Source: Panicum virgatum
Lineage: Eukaryota > Streptophyta > Magnoliopsida > Poales > Poaceae
Assembly (NCBI RefSeq): GCF_016808335.1
Contig: NC_053139.1
Coordinates: 39,986,464-40,050,463, forward strand
Direction: 5' to 3'
DNA length: 64,000 nt
Under the pieces are notes generated by a model. It had not been told where the DNA came from. It saw only the letters and a list, made by a program, of their open reading frames with translations, and made no database searches. Below are positions 35,194 to 46,669 of the stretch, in pieces; the first letter of the stretch is position 1, and each line of letters begins with the position of its first letter. The translations under genes and the position numbers were made by a program.

Positions 35194-35933
35194 ATCAGTG
35201 TCGAGCCATTTGCTCTACAGAAGGGTTAGCAAAACCAGGCAAAACGTATCCCCCCGCCTCGTCTACTGCGTGACTGACGAACACCACCGCGAGGAAAGCG
35301 TGGTGTCTCGAAACCTCCTCCAAAACCTCGGTCCCGTGGTCCATAGCCGTACTAAAAATGACCAGGAGCATGACCGGCAAAACGACCACCCGCTGGAGCA
35401 CGATAAGCACCACCGTCTCCCTGACCTCCACCTACACGGCGCGCCCTAGCATCTTGCCTACCACCACGCCGAGAAGGACCATGCACCCGAGCAGAGTACA
35501 TGTCCGTGTTCCGTCTCTCCTGCTCTCGCCTCACAGCTCGCTTCCTCCTGAAGCAAAACTCATCCAGATGACCTTCTCTGTCACAGAACTCGCAGTGGTA
35601 CCTCACCTCTCTCTTGGGAGGTGGAGGCCTAGCCTGCGGACGGGGAGGAGCAGCCCTCTTCTTCTGGACAACCTGAACTGTGGCAGCAGGGAGTGTGTCG
35701 AGGGGATTCCTCAGCTCATTGGGCTTTGGAACCCAAACCTGCTTCTGTGGATGTGCTTTTTATGGTTCTTTCAGCACACCATCCACGGGGTCAACAAGCG
35801 AAAGTTGCGTGCTCGTAATGGCAGTGTTTAGAGCATTAGAAGCTCCAGCAGCTTTGCCGATCTTACCATATAATCTGTCAAAGTCTAACTTCGTGTATGT
35901 GTAACCGACCCCAAAATCATCACCAGACTTGAA

Positions 35934-37912
35934 CTATTTAATCATCATGCCCAACTGCGGCTCACTGCTAGAAACCCAACTAAGAATCGCCCTAAGATAG
36001 GTATTCTCATTTTTCAGGTTGACTTTCTCTACTGCAAGATTATCCAAATCAGAGATCAAATCAGGGCAAACAAAGCAGTCAATAGGTGGGCTAGACTCCA
36101 CGACCTTAGTCTTCCCTAAAGACTTAACTAAGGCGTTCTTCTCATCTAACTCCAACCTAAGCGTGGGATAAAGTTTACAAGCACCAAGCAAAACTGGCCT
36201 AGACTTCATCTCCTCTAGCTCGCACACAACAGTAGCAAACTTAGACTGCAACGAAGCTAGATCAGATTTAGAGATAGGACACTCATCACATTCAAGCACA
36301 TCGCTAACAATAGGAACGTCCTTAACCAGTTCTAGTACATGCTTGGCCTTAGCGAGCTCATGAGACACGTCAGCAAACGAAGTCTTAGCAACATTTAAGT
36401 TCGCAATGTTCTCATCATGCTTGGCATGGAGAGCAACAAGATCGTTCATGTGAGATATGCTGCCAGCGCACTCATCCTCACCAGATTTCTCCCTAGCATA
36501 AGCCAACTCAGCCCTAAGCTTTCTACGCTCTCTAGCTGCTTCCTTAAGCAGCCTCTTCTGGTTGTCGAGAGCGGCGTACAACTCCCTAACCTCCGTATCA
36601 AGCAGGTCAATTGTGGAGTTTACCTCTGAATCGCTCTTGGATCCAGGAGAAGAGTCGACGTGCGTCGGTGTAGCATGTCCACCCGAAGACGCACGAGCAC
36701 CATCGGTTTCGCCCGCCATGGTGCAGAAACCCTTGCGCCGACCGGCCGCCAAGCACAGGCCGATGAAGCTGTTGGCTTCCTTGTCCCGTTTCTTCTTCTT
36801 CTTGTCGTCGTTGTCGGGGGTCGGTGAAGAAGAGCGGTCGGTGTCGGAGCTCTTGTCGAGGTCGCTGAGCTGCGCCAGAAAGGCCTTCTCCCGCTTCTTG
36901 GCCTTGTACTGGAAGCGCTTCTTGAGCGACTCCTTGTCGAAGCATCCTCCCCGGTCACGACTGCGGTGCTTGTGATGCCGACGCTCCTTGTTGGAGGCTC
37001 CCTCGTCGCGGTCGCGGTGGCGGTAGTAGTCAAAGTGGTTGTTCTGGCCACCGCCGGACTTCTTGGGGCAATCGGCGATGAAGTGGTTCAAATCGCCGCA
37101 GTTGTAGCACCCGGGGTAGACGCGCTGGAACTTGCTGATGAGGAGGCACAAGTCATCGTCGCCTAGCGTCTCCAGCTGCTCATCTGTAACAGAAGGCAAA
37201 GAGGCAAGAGAAAAGTCAAGAGCAGAGTTAGCGTTAGAGCTCGATCCACCTGGACCAGTCACAAGAGCGATGCTCTTGGAAGGAGGGGCACCATTGAGCT
37301 TGGCTCGTGTCTGGTTATCCACCTTCGTGGCCTTGAGCTTGCTGAAAAGCTCATTCACGGTCAGAGTCTCATAACCAGCAGACTCAATGATCGTGTTCAC
37401 CTTGAGATCCCACACAGAGCGGTCAAGTGCGTAGAGCAGCTTGAGGCCTTCTCATACTCTGTGTACTCAAGGGCATCAGCAGATCTGTTCGCATTGACTT
37501 TGTTCACAATCGATTAAAACCGACTGAACATGTCGCCAATGCTCTCACCCGGCCTCTGTGTGAAGTTCTCGTATTCACGCCGGTGAGTCTCGAACAGTCT
37601 GGTCTTCACCTGAGATGTGCCCTCGTGGTAGTTCTCAAGTCACGTCCAAACCTTGTGGGTTTCCTGAAAACCCTGGATGCGTGAGAACTCCGCACGAGAA
37701 ACGCCAGCGAACAAGACATTGACAGCCTTGGCGTTAGCCTCGTGCTCGGACACCTGAAGAGGTGTGGTCCGAACGGCAAGCACCTCGTAAGCCTAGTTCC
37801 TGGTAATATCCCAGACCTCGGCTCCCATGCTCTGCAAGAAAACTCTCATGCGAACCTTCCAGTAAGCATAGTCCTCGCCGGAAAACACCGGGATCTTCCT
37901 AAGACTCGCCAT
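35934..37912 (-). pseudogene. Sirevirus-type gag remnant
   Basis: The start codon is at 37912, opening MASLRKIPVFSG. The first part contains in-frame stops at 37793-37795 (TAG), 37640-37642 (TGA) and 37514-37516 (TAA) and then a frame shift near 37440. From 37415 to 35934 the frame is open for 493 codons. It contains the knuckle CYNCGDLNHFIADC, a basic His/Arg/Lys region and a long coiled-coil-like C-terminal part. This extended gag matches Sireviruses. Confidence 0.85.
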
Positions 37913-37962
37913 AGTCACCAAGTGGTTTTCGAACCGGTTAAGATACTGAAAACCTCAACCAA

Positions 37963-37974
37963 GCTCTGATACCA
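37963..37974 (-). promoter_or_regulatory. Primer-binding site
   Basis: Minus-strand TGGTATCAGAGC two bases from the 5' LTR, complementary to the 3' end of initiator Met tRNA, as in most plant Copia elements. Confidence 0.9.
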
Positions 37975-37976
37975 AT

Positions 37977-39947
37977 TGAGAGACCGAAGCCGGCGACCAG
38001 AGGGGGGGTAAATGGGTGCCGATCAAAATTTCTTTTGAAATTCGAACTGTTGGCCTATATCCTAAAAATCATCGCAAACCCTCACACCTAGGATATGAGA
38101 GAAAAGCTATGGACTAGCTATCTCTGAACAACAACGCTCTAGGAAACTTCGCGGAAGCAAAACGAGAGAAATCGCAGAACTGAACTGCAGAGACCGGTCA
38201 AACCGCTAGAGGGCACCGGTCAGACCGGATGAAGCGACCGGTCAGACCGGTCTCACCCAGAAAAGCCTGTGAACAAGACTTCAAATGATGAATCTTGAGC
38301 AAACGAAGTCCAAATCCAATGAAACTTGGAGGACACCTCCGCAACTATCCTGCGAACATATCCCCAAATGATCTTTCACAAAAAATCAAAGAAACTTGAG
38401 AATTCGAGGGAAGATCAAGAAGGATTGGGGTTTTCTCAAAAACTCAAGAACTTCAATTCTGAAGAGCTCGCGATTCCAGAGGGTTTGGCACGAGGCTAGA
38501 AGCACGGGAATCACTACAAGGAGCTCTACGAACCGTCGCAATCATGTGCACCAAAAACGAAACGAAAATCCATCACAAAAGAGCACAAGAGGGACGAGAT
38601 TGGATTGATTTAAAAACCCAGAGGGCACAAGGAGGATAGGGCCCCCCTTTCCCAATCAAATCCAATACAAAGTCTCACGAATTTATAAACAAATTCTATT
38701 CTAAAGAGAAGAACAGGGAGAGAGACACAGGGGCGGCGCCCTGGGAGAAACAGAGTTGTCCACGAAATGATTACAAAAGCCGCTGGTTAACCTAACACAA
38801 GTGAAGGCGTATTTATACCCACGGAGACCGGTCAGACCGGTGCCAGGGACCGGTCAGAACGGTTGGTCTGCAGCATCCCCCTGTACACGATCTCATCTGA
38901 CGGCTGACGTTCTTTCTTCGGAACGAAGTCTTCTCCACGATGCCGCCATCTTGATGAAGATCTGGTCCGCGGTTTTCGAGGGTCCGCGAAACCCGGGTAG
39001 ATGGCCGGTTTTGAGAAAACCGCCAAAACTCCACGCGCGGGAATATTCCCGCCTCCACGCCGTGGCCTTAGACGTCGTTCCCGCCTCGGCCTTCTGACGA
39101 CCCTAGACGCCCGTCACCTCCTCGCCCGCAGCGAGGCCCTAGACGCCGTCGACGCCCGTCACCTCCGTCAGTCCCGAGACCATAGTCACAGGATTCGGGG
39201 TCGATGCCTCGTCCCTCGACCCGGGAACGCCGTTCCGATTCGAGGGTCGGGGTCGAAAAGAGTCAGTGTCCCATTCAAGGTTGGATCGTGTCCCGGTTTG
39301 AAAGGGGTCGCAACCCCATTGCTAGCGGATTTAATTGGGATAAGGAGGTTAAAGACTGTGGATTGGTATGATTTTTGTTAGACAATGAGCTGAGTACATA
39401 TAGCATGGTCTAAATGTACTCTTTTATACGTTTCTTATATGCTTGTGCAGATTAGTTTCTTCATTAGTAGCACATATATAATTTTTTGTCTTTATAAAGA
39501 CACATCGATCTGAAGATATCGACCCCGATGAATCAGGGTCGTATTCCACATAATAATTTATCGTTCCATAGATATATACCCCATTCGTACCATAATTTTA
39601 TAAAGTGACGGCCCTCGACCTTCGACCCCATTCCTCGACCCGGTCGACCCAGGGACTTTGTGACTATGCCCGAGACCGACGCCCGTGCCTCCACGACTTG
39701 GCATCTTCGACCGCCGTCCGCCTCCTTGGTTTTGTGGCGCAAACCAAGAAACCCGCCTTCCGTCGCCGCTTGCGCCCTCGATATAGGAGTGGATGCCACA
39801 GCTGCCGCCCGACCCGAGCTCCTCCACGGTAGCTCACCGTCGACACTCAATGCCTGTGTACTTGCAACCAAAGATCAGGCGTACGATCACGCCGCATAGT
39901 TGACAATTCACCCATCACAAACAAAATAGAGTACTCAACGTTCCTCA
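37977..39947 (-). repeat. 5' LTR of the Sirevirus-like element, with an inserted DNA transposon
   Basis: 1971 bp. Removing the 488-bp insert and its 8-bp duplication leaves about 1475 bp, close to the 1450 bp of the other LTR. Substitutions and small indels separate the two LTRs, so the insertion of the retroelement is not very recent. Confidence 0.9.
39181..39668. mobile_element. 488-bp hAT-like element inside the LTR
   Basis: The ends are CATAGTCACA and TGTGACTATG, perfect 10-bp inverted repeats, flanked by perfect 8-bp duplications CCCGAGAC (39173-39180 and 39669-39676). The empty site is visible in the partner LTR at about 30374, which has CCCGAGAC once. The interior is rich in TCGACCC/GGGTCGA words and encodes nothing. 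Confidence 0.9.
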
Positions 39948-39952
39948 CTCGC

Positions 39953-41120
39953 GTGATCGGACGGGCAGTCGTACGTGCAGAGGGGCATGGACGCATGGAC
40001 GTCATAGTCATGCGGGCAGTTCATCAGTGCCCACGGCTGTGCCAATGTGCCTTAACTGTGACGACTGTTTACTGACTACCGAGCTGGTTCATCCGAGGCG
40101 AGGACATAGCAGTACCGGTACTGGTTCCCTTTGTTCTGTTGGTCCAAGGCTTCATTGCTAACCTCATCAAAAAAAGAAAATTCCTTACCCGATATACTGA
40201 AAACATTGACTCGTTCCCTACCCTGGCCCTCTAAATTTTTTTCGTTCTTAATTTGACACCCACTTTAATTTTCATTCCCAAAATACTACCACCATCAATT
40301 CTGTTAGCCATACCGTGAAATATATTTTCTACCAGACAAAAGATACCCCTAATCGAGGGAACTCACCCTATCGCCCGAGCCTGACTTTGTTCTCATGTTC
40401 TCCTCTCCCATTCAACTCCAACTCCCACCGAACCCTAGATTGCTCTCGACCGGCGGCGGCTCAAATGAAATGGAACAAGGCGGATCCGGTGAGGGAGAGA
40501 GTGCATCATCGGGCGGGCGAGGCACACGGAGGCGCGTCCTCCAACGTCGCTGTCCCTTGGCTTGAGGGCGGGCAGAGCAGCGCACCCGCCAGCGTTGTCG
40601 TCGTCCCTAGCTCGACGTCGGATGTACAGGCCGCAACGGGGGATGGGGTGGGCGAAGGAGCGCCACCAGCGCCACTGACAGATTTTTCACACCTCACAGC
40701 ACACAACAGATTCTTTTACAGCTCGCAGCCGCCGGAACATCTTTTTCCCACAGCCTACAGCCTACGGCCCAACTAAACAGATCCTAAAGTTAGCCACCAG
40801 GTTGGGCCTCAAGAAAAAAGAGAAGAAAAAGGTCAGGTTGGGGGGAGGCCGTTCGTCTGTTCTGTCCCTGAAAACAAGGGCCACCATCCGAACTCGTTCG
40901 CGGTGCCTCCTGAACGTTAGCTGTTGAGCCATGCAAAACCAACCTCCCCTTAAATCCCCCTGTTAATGCGCCATGAATTCCCAAGGCTCCTGCGCCATCA
41001 TCACACTCCACCCGCATCGATCGCCCTCGCGAATCACCCCCACTCCGCGACCTGTGACCCTGCTCCTGTCGGGCCGGCCGGTGAGCTGTAGCGGCGAGAC
41101 CAACCAACCGACGACCAACC
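39953..41120. other. Intergenic and 5' flank of the small secreted protein gene
   Basis: The segment 40315-40776 has an open frame of 153 codons preceded by an AACCCTAG-type leader, but no domain. The tail 40680-40790 (CACAGCCTACAGCCTACGGC...AACAGATCCT) looks like the end of a MITE. I regard the frame as a captured or spurious piece. Confidence 0.35.
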
Positions 41121-41462
41121 ATGGCGGCGGCGCCCGTGCGCGCGTGGTTGCTGGCGGCGCTGGCGCTGGCGCTGGCGTGCGCGCTGCTGTCCGCCGACGC
41201 CGCGGGCGCGCCCGCCGCGCAGACGACGCCGCCGGCGGCGCAGGCGGTGTCGTCGGGCGCCGCGAAGCCCAAGTGCGAGCCCGGCGCCGTGAACGACAAG
41301 GCGTGCCGCGTCGGCGCCGTGCACGACCCGGAGAACCAGGAGGAGGAGGGCTTCAGCGTCACCGCCAAGGCGCCCGCCGGCGCGCCCGACACCGACAGCG
41401 ACGACGACTACAACGACCCCGACGTGCCCAACGACGACCAGCTCGTCGTCGTCGGCCACTGA
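41121..41462 (+). CDS. Small secreted acidic protein, family not recognised
   Basis: Single exon, 113 aa. Residues 1-28 are a clear signal peptide (charged N-end, then LLAALALALACALL, then small residues ADAAG). The mature part is Ala/Pro-rich, then KPKCEPGAVNDKACRVGAVH with its only two mature cysteines, then a strongly acidic C-terminus (DTDSDDDYNDPDVPNDD) ending VVVGH. The ordered composition, good start context (ACCATGG) and unbiased stop suggest a real gene. I do not recognise the family. The pair of cysteines could form one disulfide. Secretion is predicted, function unknown. Confidence 0.65.
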   Translation: MAAAPVRAWLLAALALALACALLSADAAGAPAAQTTPPAAQAVSSGAAKPKCEPGAVNDKACRVGAVHDPENQEEEGFSVTAKAPAGAPDTDSDDDYNDPDVPNDDQLVVVGH

Positions 41463-41726
41463 TGGATCGATGCATGCGAGAGCGCATGAAGCGGATGATG
41501 ATGGGTTGGCCAATGGAACCCCGGTGTTAGCTCGTGATCTTGACGGGTCGAGAAACTGATTGGGCTTGAATGTTGTTTGGATCTTGTTTCATTGATTGTT
41601 CTTGTTAACTAGTGTACGGTAAATTGCTTGACGCTATTAATCACCATGTGTCCTGTGGATTCTTGATCCTTTGTCTTGCGCTCAAGCACACTAGCAAAGA
41701 CGCATGAATGATGGGATTTTTTTGGT

Positions 41727-41752
41727 GGGGCGGGGGGGGGGGGGGGGGGGGG
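41727..41752. repeat. Poly-G tract
   Basis: A run of about 21 G after GGGGC. Such tracts are prone to length error in sequencing, so the exact length is uncertain. Confidence 0.9.
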
Positions 41753-42260
41753 TGATAAGATCAGACGTAGTACTTATATACCTGCTATCTAGCAGGACTT
41801 CTGAATTGCACAGGTGGTTTAATTTGGCACATTGTAATAAGGTGAGTGTACAACTAATAAGTCAATCCTTTTAAAAAAAAACTAACTAAAGACTTACTCC
41901 ATTTTGAGGGTGCAGATTGTGGTTAATGCGTTCTAATTTTAAATTGTGTTACAAATATTTGCTAGGAATTTGTGACCATGCATAGATAATCAAAATTCAT
42001 TTCTTTATATTCTGACACAATACTCATATAGACGATATTTCGTAAAATTTATGCAGTTTCGTTGGGATAGACTCTCGTTGCCAATTTCCCTTGCTCCTTT
42101 TTCTTTCATGTATTTCTAGTTTTTCTCTTTTGCATATTTGATTTTGTGTTTACTTATATCTTAGTTTAAACTACATGTTTAGAATGGAAATCAATAATTT
42201 TATCGCTTCGTGCATACAAACGTAGCCGATACGATGACACACAAACATGTGTGAGCTAGC

Positions 42261-42812
42261 TCCTATATTAACAATAGTAGAAGCGCATGATTTAAAAGCA
42301 CATCTATGAGTACTTTGAGATCTTTGTTTACAGTAATAGAGATAGATTGTTTTGATGTGGATTCAAGGGGTTAGTTTTTAATAATAGCGTATGTGGGTCA
42401 TTTTGATGCAAATTTAGGTGATCAATTTAGATTATTTTTTCGAGATGGCATAGGTAGATAGCGTCGTGAAGATTTAGTGGTTTTTTAAAGTTACTTTTGT
42501 AATGGTACAGGTGTGTCTGGATAATTATACATCTGGTTACTTTATACTATTTTTTTTATTGATACTGTGTGTTGTTCTGCGATGCACATTACCTCAAATT
42601 GCTATCCATTATAGCTATGTTTAGACGACCAAGCAATTATCGGTTGTTACTTTTACCAATCTATATGCTTCAATAAATAAAAATATTATAATTTTACAAG
42701 TGATGCTTTTTGACAGATTCATATGAAAAATATCACTACAGCTTATTACATTAAAATTTTAATTATTATCATGTCAACCTATTAGCACGCGCCGTGCGGG
42801 CCACCTTACTAG
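42261..42812 (+). mobile_element. Possible small Helitron (3' end clear, 5' end tentative)
   Basis: The right end has GCACGCGCCGTGCGGGCC (a short hairpin), then ACCTTACTAG followed by T, a good Helitron terminus. The proposed left end TCCTATATTAACAATAGTAG is of the right style but is preceded by C rather than the expected A. AT-rich, non-coding. Confidence 0.35.
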
Positions 42813-43900
42813 TTATTATTATTGATGCGTGCAGTCTACCGAGTCGATGGAGGGATGCATTTTATTTCTATGTTTTTGGAATTTGTAAAGTTTGCAAGCA
42901 TGAACGTGGAAGGGTTATTTCAGAAATAGAGGCGCGTGCTAAGATGGCAATCGAATGAGGAGTCAGGGTGGACGAACCATAGTCATCAGGGCTGCATCAT
43001 GTGGAAGATGATTTGCTTGCACAATAACAAACAACCTAACAGCTCACTTGGTCAAGCTATTGCAGTGCATGCACAATGGAGAACTGGAATCCCCTTTCTC
43101 CTTTTTTCCCCCTGGTTTTCTTATAACTTTTTTTTAGCAAAGTTTTTTTCTAATAATAATAACTGGATAGGAGTAAAGAGTCTTACGCTCGCGTGGGCTG
43201 GGGGGGTCCTACGCACACTCGCCAGCTTAATTTACGAGGCCCATTAGAATTGCACACAAAGGGGAAAGAAGGCCCATTACAAACCAAAACACAAGCCGTC
43301 GAAGTCCATCTTTCTGGGCCCGCCCTGCAACGGCTCGTCGCGGTGCCGAGGCCTGCCTGGCCGGGCGCCGCCCTACCGGGAGCGGAGCGGAAGGGCATGA
43401 TGGCAACGGGGCGCCCGCGCGCGGGCATAATTCCGCGTATTTTGGCGTGGCCGCCGGGGACGAAAGCGGCCGGCCCGGCCGACTACGCGTACGCCACCCC
43501 GGCCGTATAATAACTGTCATGTGCGCACGCACGGGGCGCGGGGCGCACAAGGCGGCCGGCCGCGGCTTCGGCGGCCGTGTATGCCGGGCGCGAGCGAGAC
43601 ACGCGAGGGGTGTCTCCTTTAGTCCTCCTTTCCAGCTGCGCCCTCCCCGGCCCGGCGCGTCCACACCATGATTGCAGCAACCAAGCTCCTCCTCGTCAGC
43701 TCCGTCGTCGTCCCTGCAGCAGTGGCATAACGAACCCTCGCTCGCTCGCCGGTTCAGCTCAGCTCACCCCCACCACTCTGCTTCTGCTCTCTTCCGGCCA
43801 CCGCGATGCGACGTACATTTCTACTACTACTGAACCCTGTAGTCTGTACAGCGTGGTGCAGGTAGCACTCATATTGAATATCAGTAGGTTACTTCCCACC
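42813..43900. other. Intergenic, no gene seen
   Basis: AT-rich to 43180, then a GC-rich stretch 43200-43700 with frames open on both strands and no domain. It probably includes the 5' part of the LINE-like remnant that follows. Confidence 0.35.
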
Positions 43901-43982
43901 CCATGCTCTCCTAACGGCTCCCCCCCCCCGCCGGCGCCCCGCCGCCAGGCGGATCTCCGCCGCCCGACCTTCCCTCCCCTCC

Positions 43983-46113
43983 ATGTTTACAGATCCATGT
44001 CCACCTTCATGCCACCTCCCCATACATCCTAGTCTCTCCTCCTCCCACTTCACGGAATGGGAGATCCAGAGGTGGGCTCCTTCGCCCCTACCAGGCCACC
44101 GGCCACCACGACGCCTGCGCCGGCGGCCAGCCCCGTCTCCGTCTCCCTCCTTGGAGTCGGAGAGACGACTCCTCCATCCCCCCCGGCAAGAACCAGCGCT
44201 CCCCAGCCCTCCCGCCGGCTCGTCGGCCGCCACTCCGGCACCGGCGACCTCCTCTCCTTCTCTCTCCTCCCTCTCCCCCTCGGCGAGCCCCTTCTACCCT
44301 AGTGGCCTCACCTCTGGCCGCTCGAAGTCGAGGCGCTGGGCCGAGTTGAGTGACGCGGACTGCTCCGACGCGGATGTCTCGTTGGAGCCGCGTCCGGCGA
44401 GCTTCCGCGACATCGTTCCATGGAGCCCCCCGGCCCCCATCGCCAACCCTAGTTCACCCTACTGCGACGCCTCTCGCAACCCTCCCAGAGCCGTTGCGGG
44501 GCAGGGCGGGGCCAGATCTACTGCCGCCGAACGTCGCCGACCAGAGGTCCAGGGGCGTCAACGCAAGTGGCGTCGGCCCCAGATCCGGCTGGTCATCGGC
44601 CTCCCTTATCATGGGCGGGATGACCGGCGCTACGCCCGCCTCGGCGCTCGCCCCCATCGAACGTCGCCGCATCTCCGTCTGGGGCCACGCATCTCGCCGC
44701 CAGATGAGAAGGGATGCCACCTCCCCTTCCACGAGAGGCTTGGCCCACGCATCCACTCCCGGGCTGCGCCGCCCGACGCTGATGGGTGGCAGAAGGTGCT
44801 GGCCTCCAACCGGCGTGCGGTCCGGGTAGGTCCACCGACCATACCTGCCCGAAAACCACACCCGCCGCCGCTGCAGGACTCCAACCGGCGTCAATTCTTG
44901 GCTAATATGGAAGGCCGATGCTTCAATTGCCTTTCCAACTCGCACAAGGTGGCCACCTGCAGGTTGCCGACAAGATGCCTACGGTGCCGCGGCTTCCGGC
45001 ACCATGCCAAGAGTTGCAAGCGCCCTTCGCCGGCCTCACTTGATTTGGTGGTGGACGGATGCTTCTCTCAGCGAGTGGCTGCTCCTCGATGCCAGAAGAC
45101 TTCGTTCGCGCAACATAGGCGGACGACGAGTTCACCTGCCGAAGCGGTAGGACTACCGCACGGCCCATCGCCGGGTGTCGCTGCACATGCTAGAGGCGAG
45201 TGGCGGCGACATCGTTCGAGACACCAGAGGCGGGCGAGGGACAGCATCTCGGATGCTCGGGCTGGCTCCTCTGGCGATGCTGCAGCAGCTCGGGCCGCTC
45301 ACGGTGAAATGGTCTTGGGGCCACGGCCGCTCGTGCCCGACCCACTGGTACTCACCCTGTGGCCTCATGACACACCTACCGGTCGCAACACCACAGATGA
45401 CCCGATGCTGGAGGAGTTCGCTGCTTCATCTCTGAGCCTGGGTGCTGCTCCGGCAATCGCTCGGCTCAAGGATGTGCCACCGGCAGAGGTGCCCTACACC
45501 TGCACCCTTCCTGGAAGGTACCAGGCGCCACCCCAGCACGCCGACTTAGTGCTGCAGACACCACCACCGCGCCCCACTCAGCAGGTTGTGGACTCGCCTT
45601 TGGTGCCATCTCAGCAGGAGCACACACAGGCCGGCGCAGCCTCGGAGCATGATGAGGACTGGCCACCAGGCTTCGGTCCGGCCAAACCCACGGTGGACGA
45701 TGTTCCTCCTGGTACGGGTGTACTCTCGCCGCAATGTCACGGTGGTGCGGGGAACACGCGAGGTTCTTCCGTTACAGTTGTTCCCTGATGCCAGCTTGCC
45801 GGTAAAAAAAGTGGTCGCTAATTTTGTACATGATGTTTGTTCGGAGGCTCCCCCACCCGTGTTGGTCGCCTCGCCGCCGCGACGGCGCTCACGACAGCAA
45901 CCACAAGACTTCACCATCCGCCGCAGCGAAAGGTTGGCGAAAAAGTCGTGCCATCATGCTGCAAATCCAGTGGTTCAAGCGCAAAATGTGATGATGAGGA
46001 AGCTGTGCCTCACTTCAGACACTCACCCGCCGGATGCCTCATCCTTCCAGCAATTTGAGGAAGTTTTCTCTTCCTCCCTCAGTGTTTCGCACTGTGAGGC
46101 CTTGGATGCTTGA
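43983..46113 (+). pseudogene. LINE ORF1-type (gag-like CCHC) gene, degenerate, without reverse transcriptase
   Basis: The first frame (43983-45788) codes a Pro/Arg/Ser-rich N-part, DGWQKVLASNRR, then two CCHC knuckles CFNCLSNSHKVATC and CLRCRGFRHHAKSC. A frame shift near 45700 moves the reading to the second frame (to 46113), which has RRNVTVVRGTREVLPLQLFP and the conserved tail TIRRSERLAKKS. This architecture is that of ORF1 proteins of grass LINEs. No ORF2 follows. Instead there is a 3' tail to about 46386 ending CTTAACGAAAAACATG...GCGAAAAAA, the usual 3' end style of these elements. It is probably a deleted LINE or a retrotransposed ORF1 transcript. Confidence 0.65.
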
Positions 46114-46388
46114 TGCCGGCGGGGATGGGCACTCTGGCAGTCGGGGTGGTGACACCCATGTGAGGCCTTCGATGCTTTGTTGCCGGCTGGGTTGGACACT
46201 CTGGCAAACGGAGTGGTGACACCTGTGTAGATCAGTGGGTAGATTACCAGGTCGCACATCGATTGCTGTGTAATAGTCTAACTCTGTGTACTAGGTTGGT
46301 TTTCATTCTCCGAAACCAACTAGTACGTTGTACTTTGCTTATCTTCCTCTTAACGAAAAACATGCTCAGGCACGGTCGCGAAAAAATA

Positions 46389-46669
46389 GGGATTTTTACA
46401 AGCCTCCCCCTAGTTGAGCCCTCCTCCTCATCCATACCCTTACTTCCTGAGACTCCTCAGTCCTGCCCTCCCACGCGTTGCGCTCATCAGTTTTGCCCTC
46501 CCGCGCCGCTTGAGCCGCTTCCGTTAGCACAGCCGTGAGCTCCGTCCCGACACGCGGGTCCCGCTCCACGCGCTGACATGTGGGGCCCACACGCCCCCTT
46601 CCCCATCCATCCCATTTGATTCAGCCCGACGCCCCCGTGGGTGGCCGCCGCCAGATCCCCATCCGCGCC
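46389..46669. repeat. Left terminal inverted repeat of the MULE
   Basis: It matches the reverse complement of 53841-54122, ending inward at CCAGATCCCCATCCGCGCC. By analogy with other MULEs it should carry the promoter of the transposase gene. Confidence 0.9.

Larger units (their letters stand above)
29202..39947 (-). mobile_element. Full-length decayed Copia retrotransposon, Sirevirus type
   Basis: 10.7 kb on the minus strand, bounded by a perfect 5-bp target duplication CTCGC (29197-29201 and 39948-39952). LTRs are 29202-30651 and 37977-39947, starting TG and ending CA. The primer-binding site next to the 5' LTR is TGGTATCAGAGC (initiator Met tRNA). The order gag, protease, integrase, reverse transcriptase, RNase H is that of Copia. 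Sirevirus hallmarks are a long gag with a CCHC knuckle, repeated purine tracts before the 3' LTR, and ACCGGTCAGACCGGT palindromes in the LTRs. All coding regions carry stops or frame breaks, so it is not autonomous. The 5' LTR holds a later 488-bp insertion. Confidence 0.92.

Noticed and set aside
40315..40776. 153-codon frame after an AACCCTAG leader
   Set aside because: No domain, and it ends inside MITE-like sequence. Probably spurious or a captured piece.
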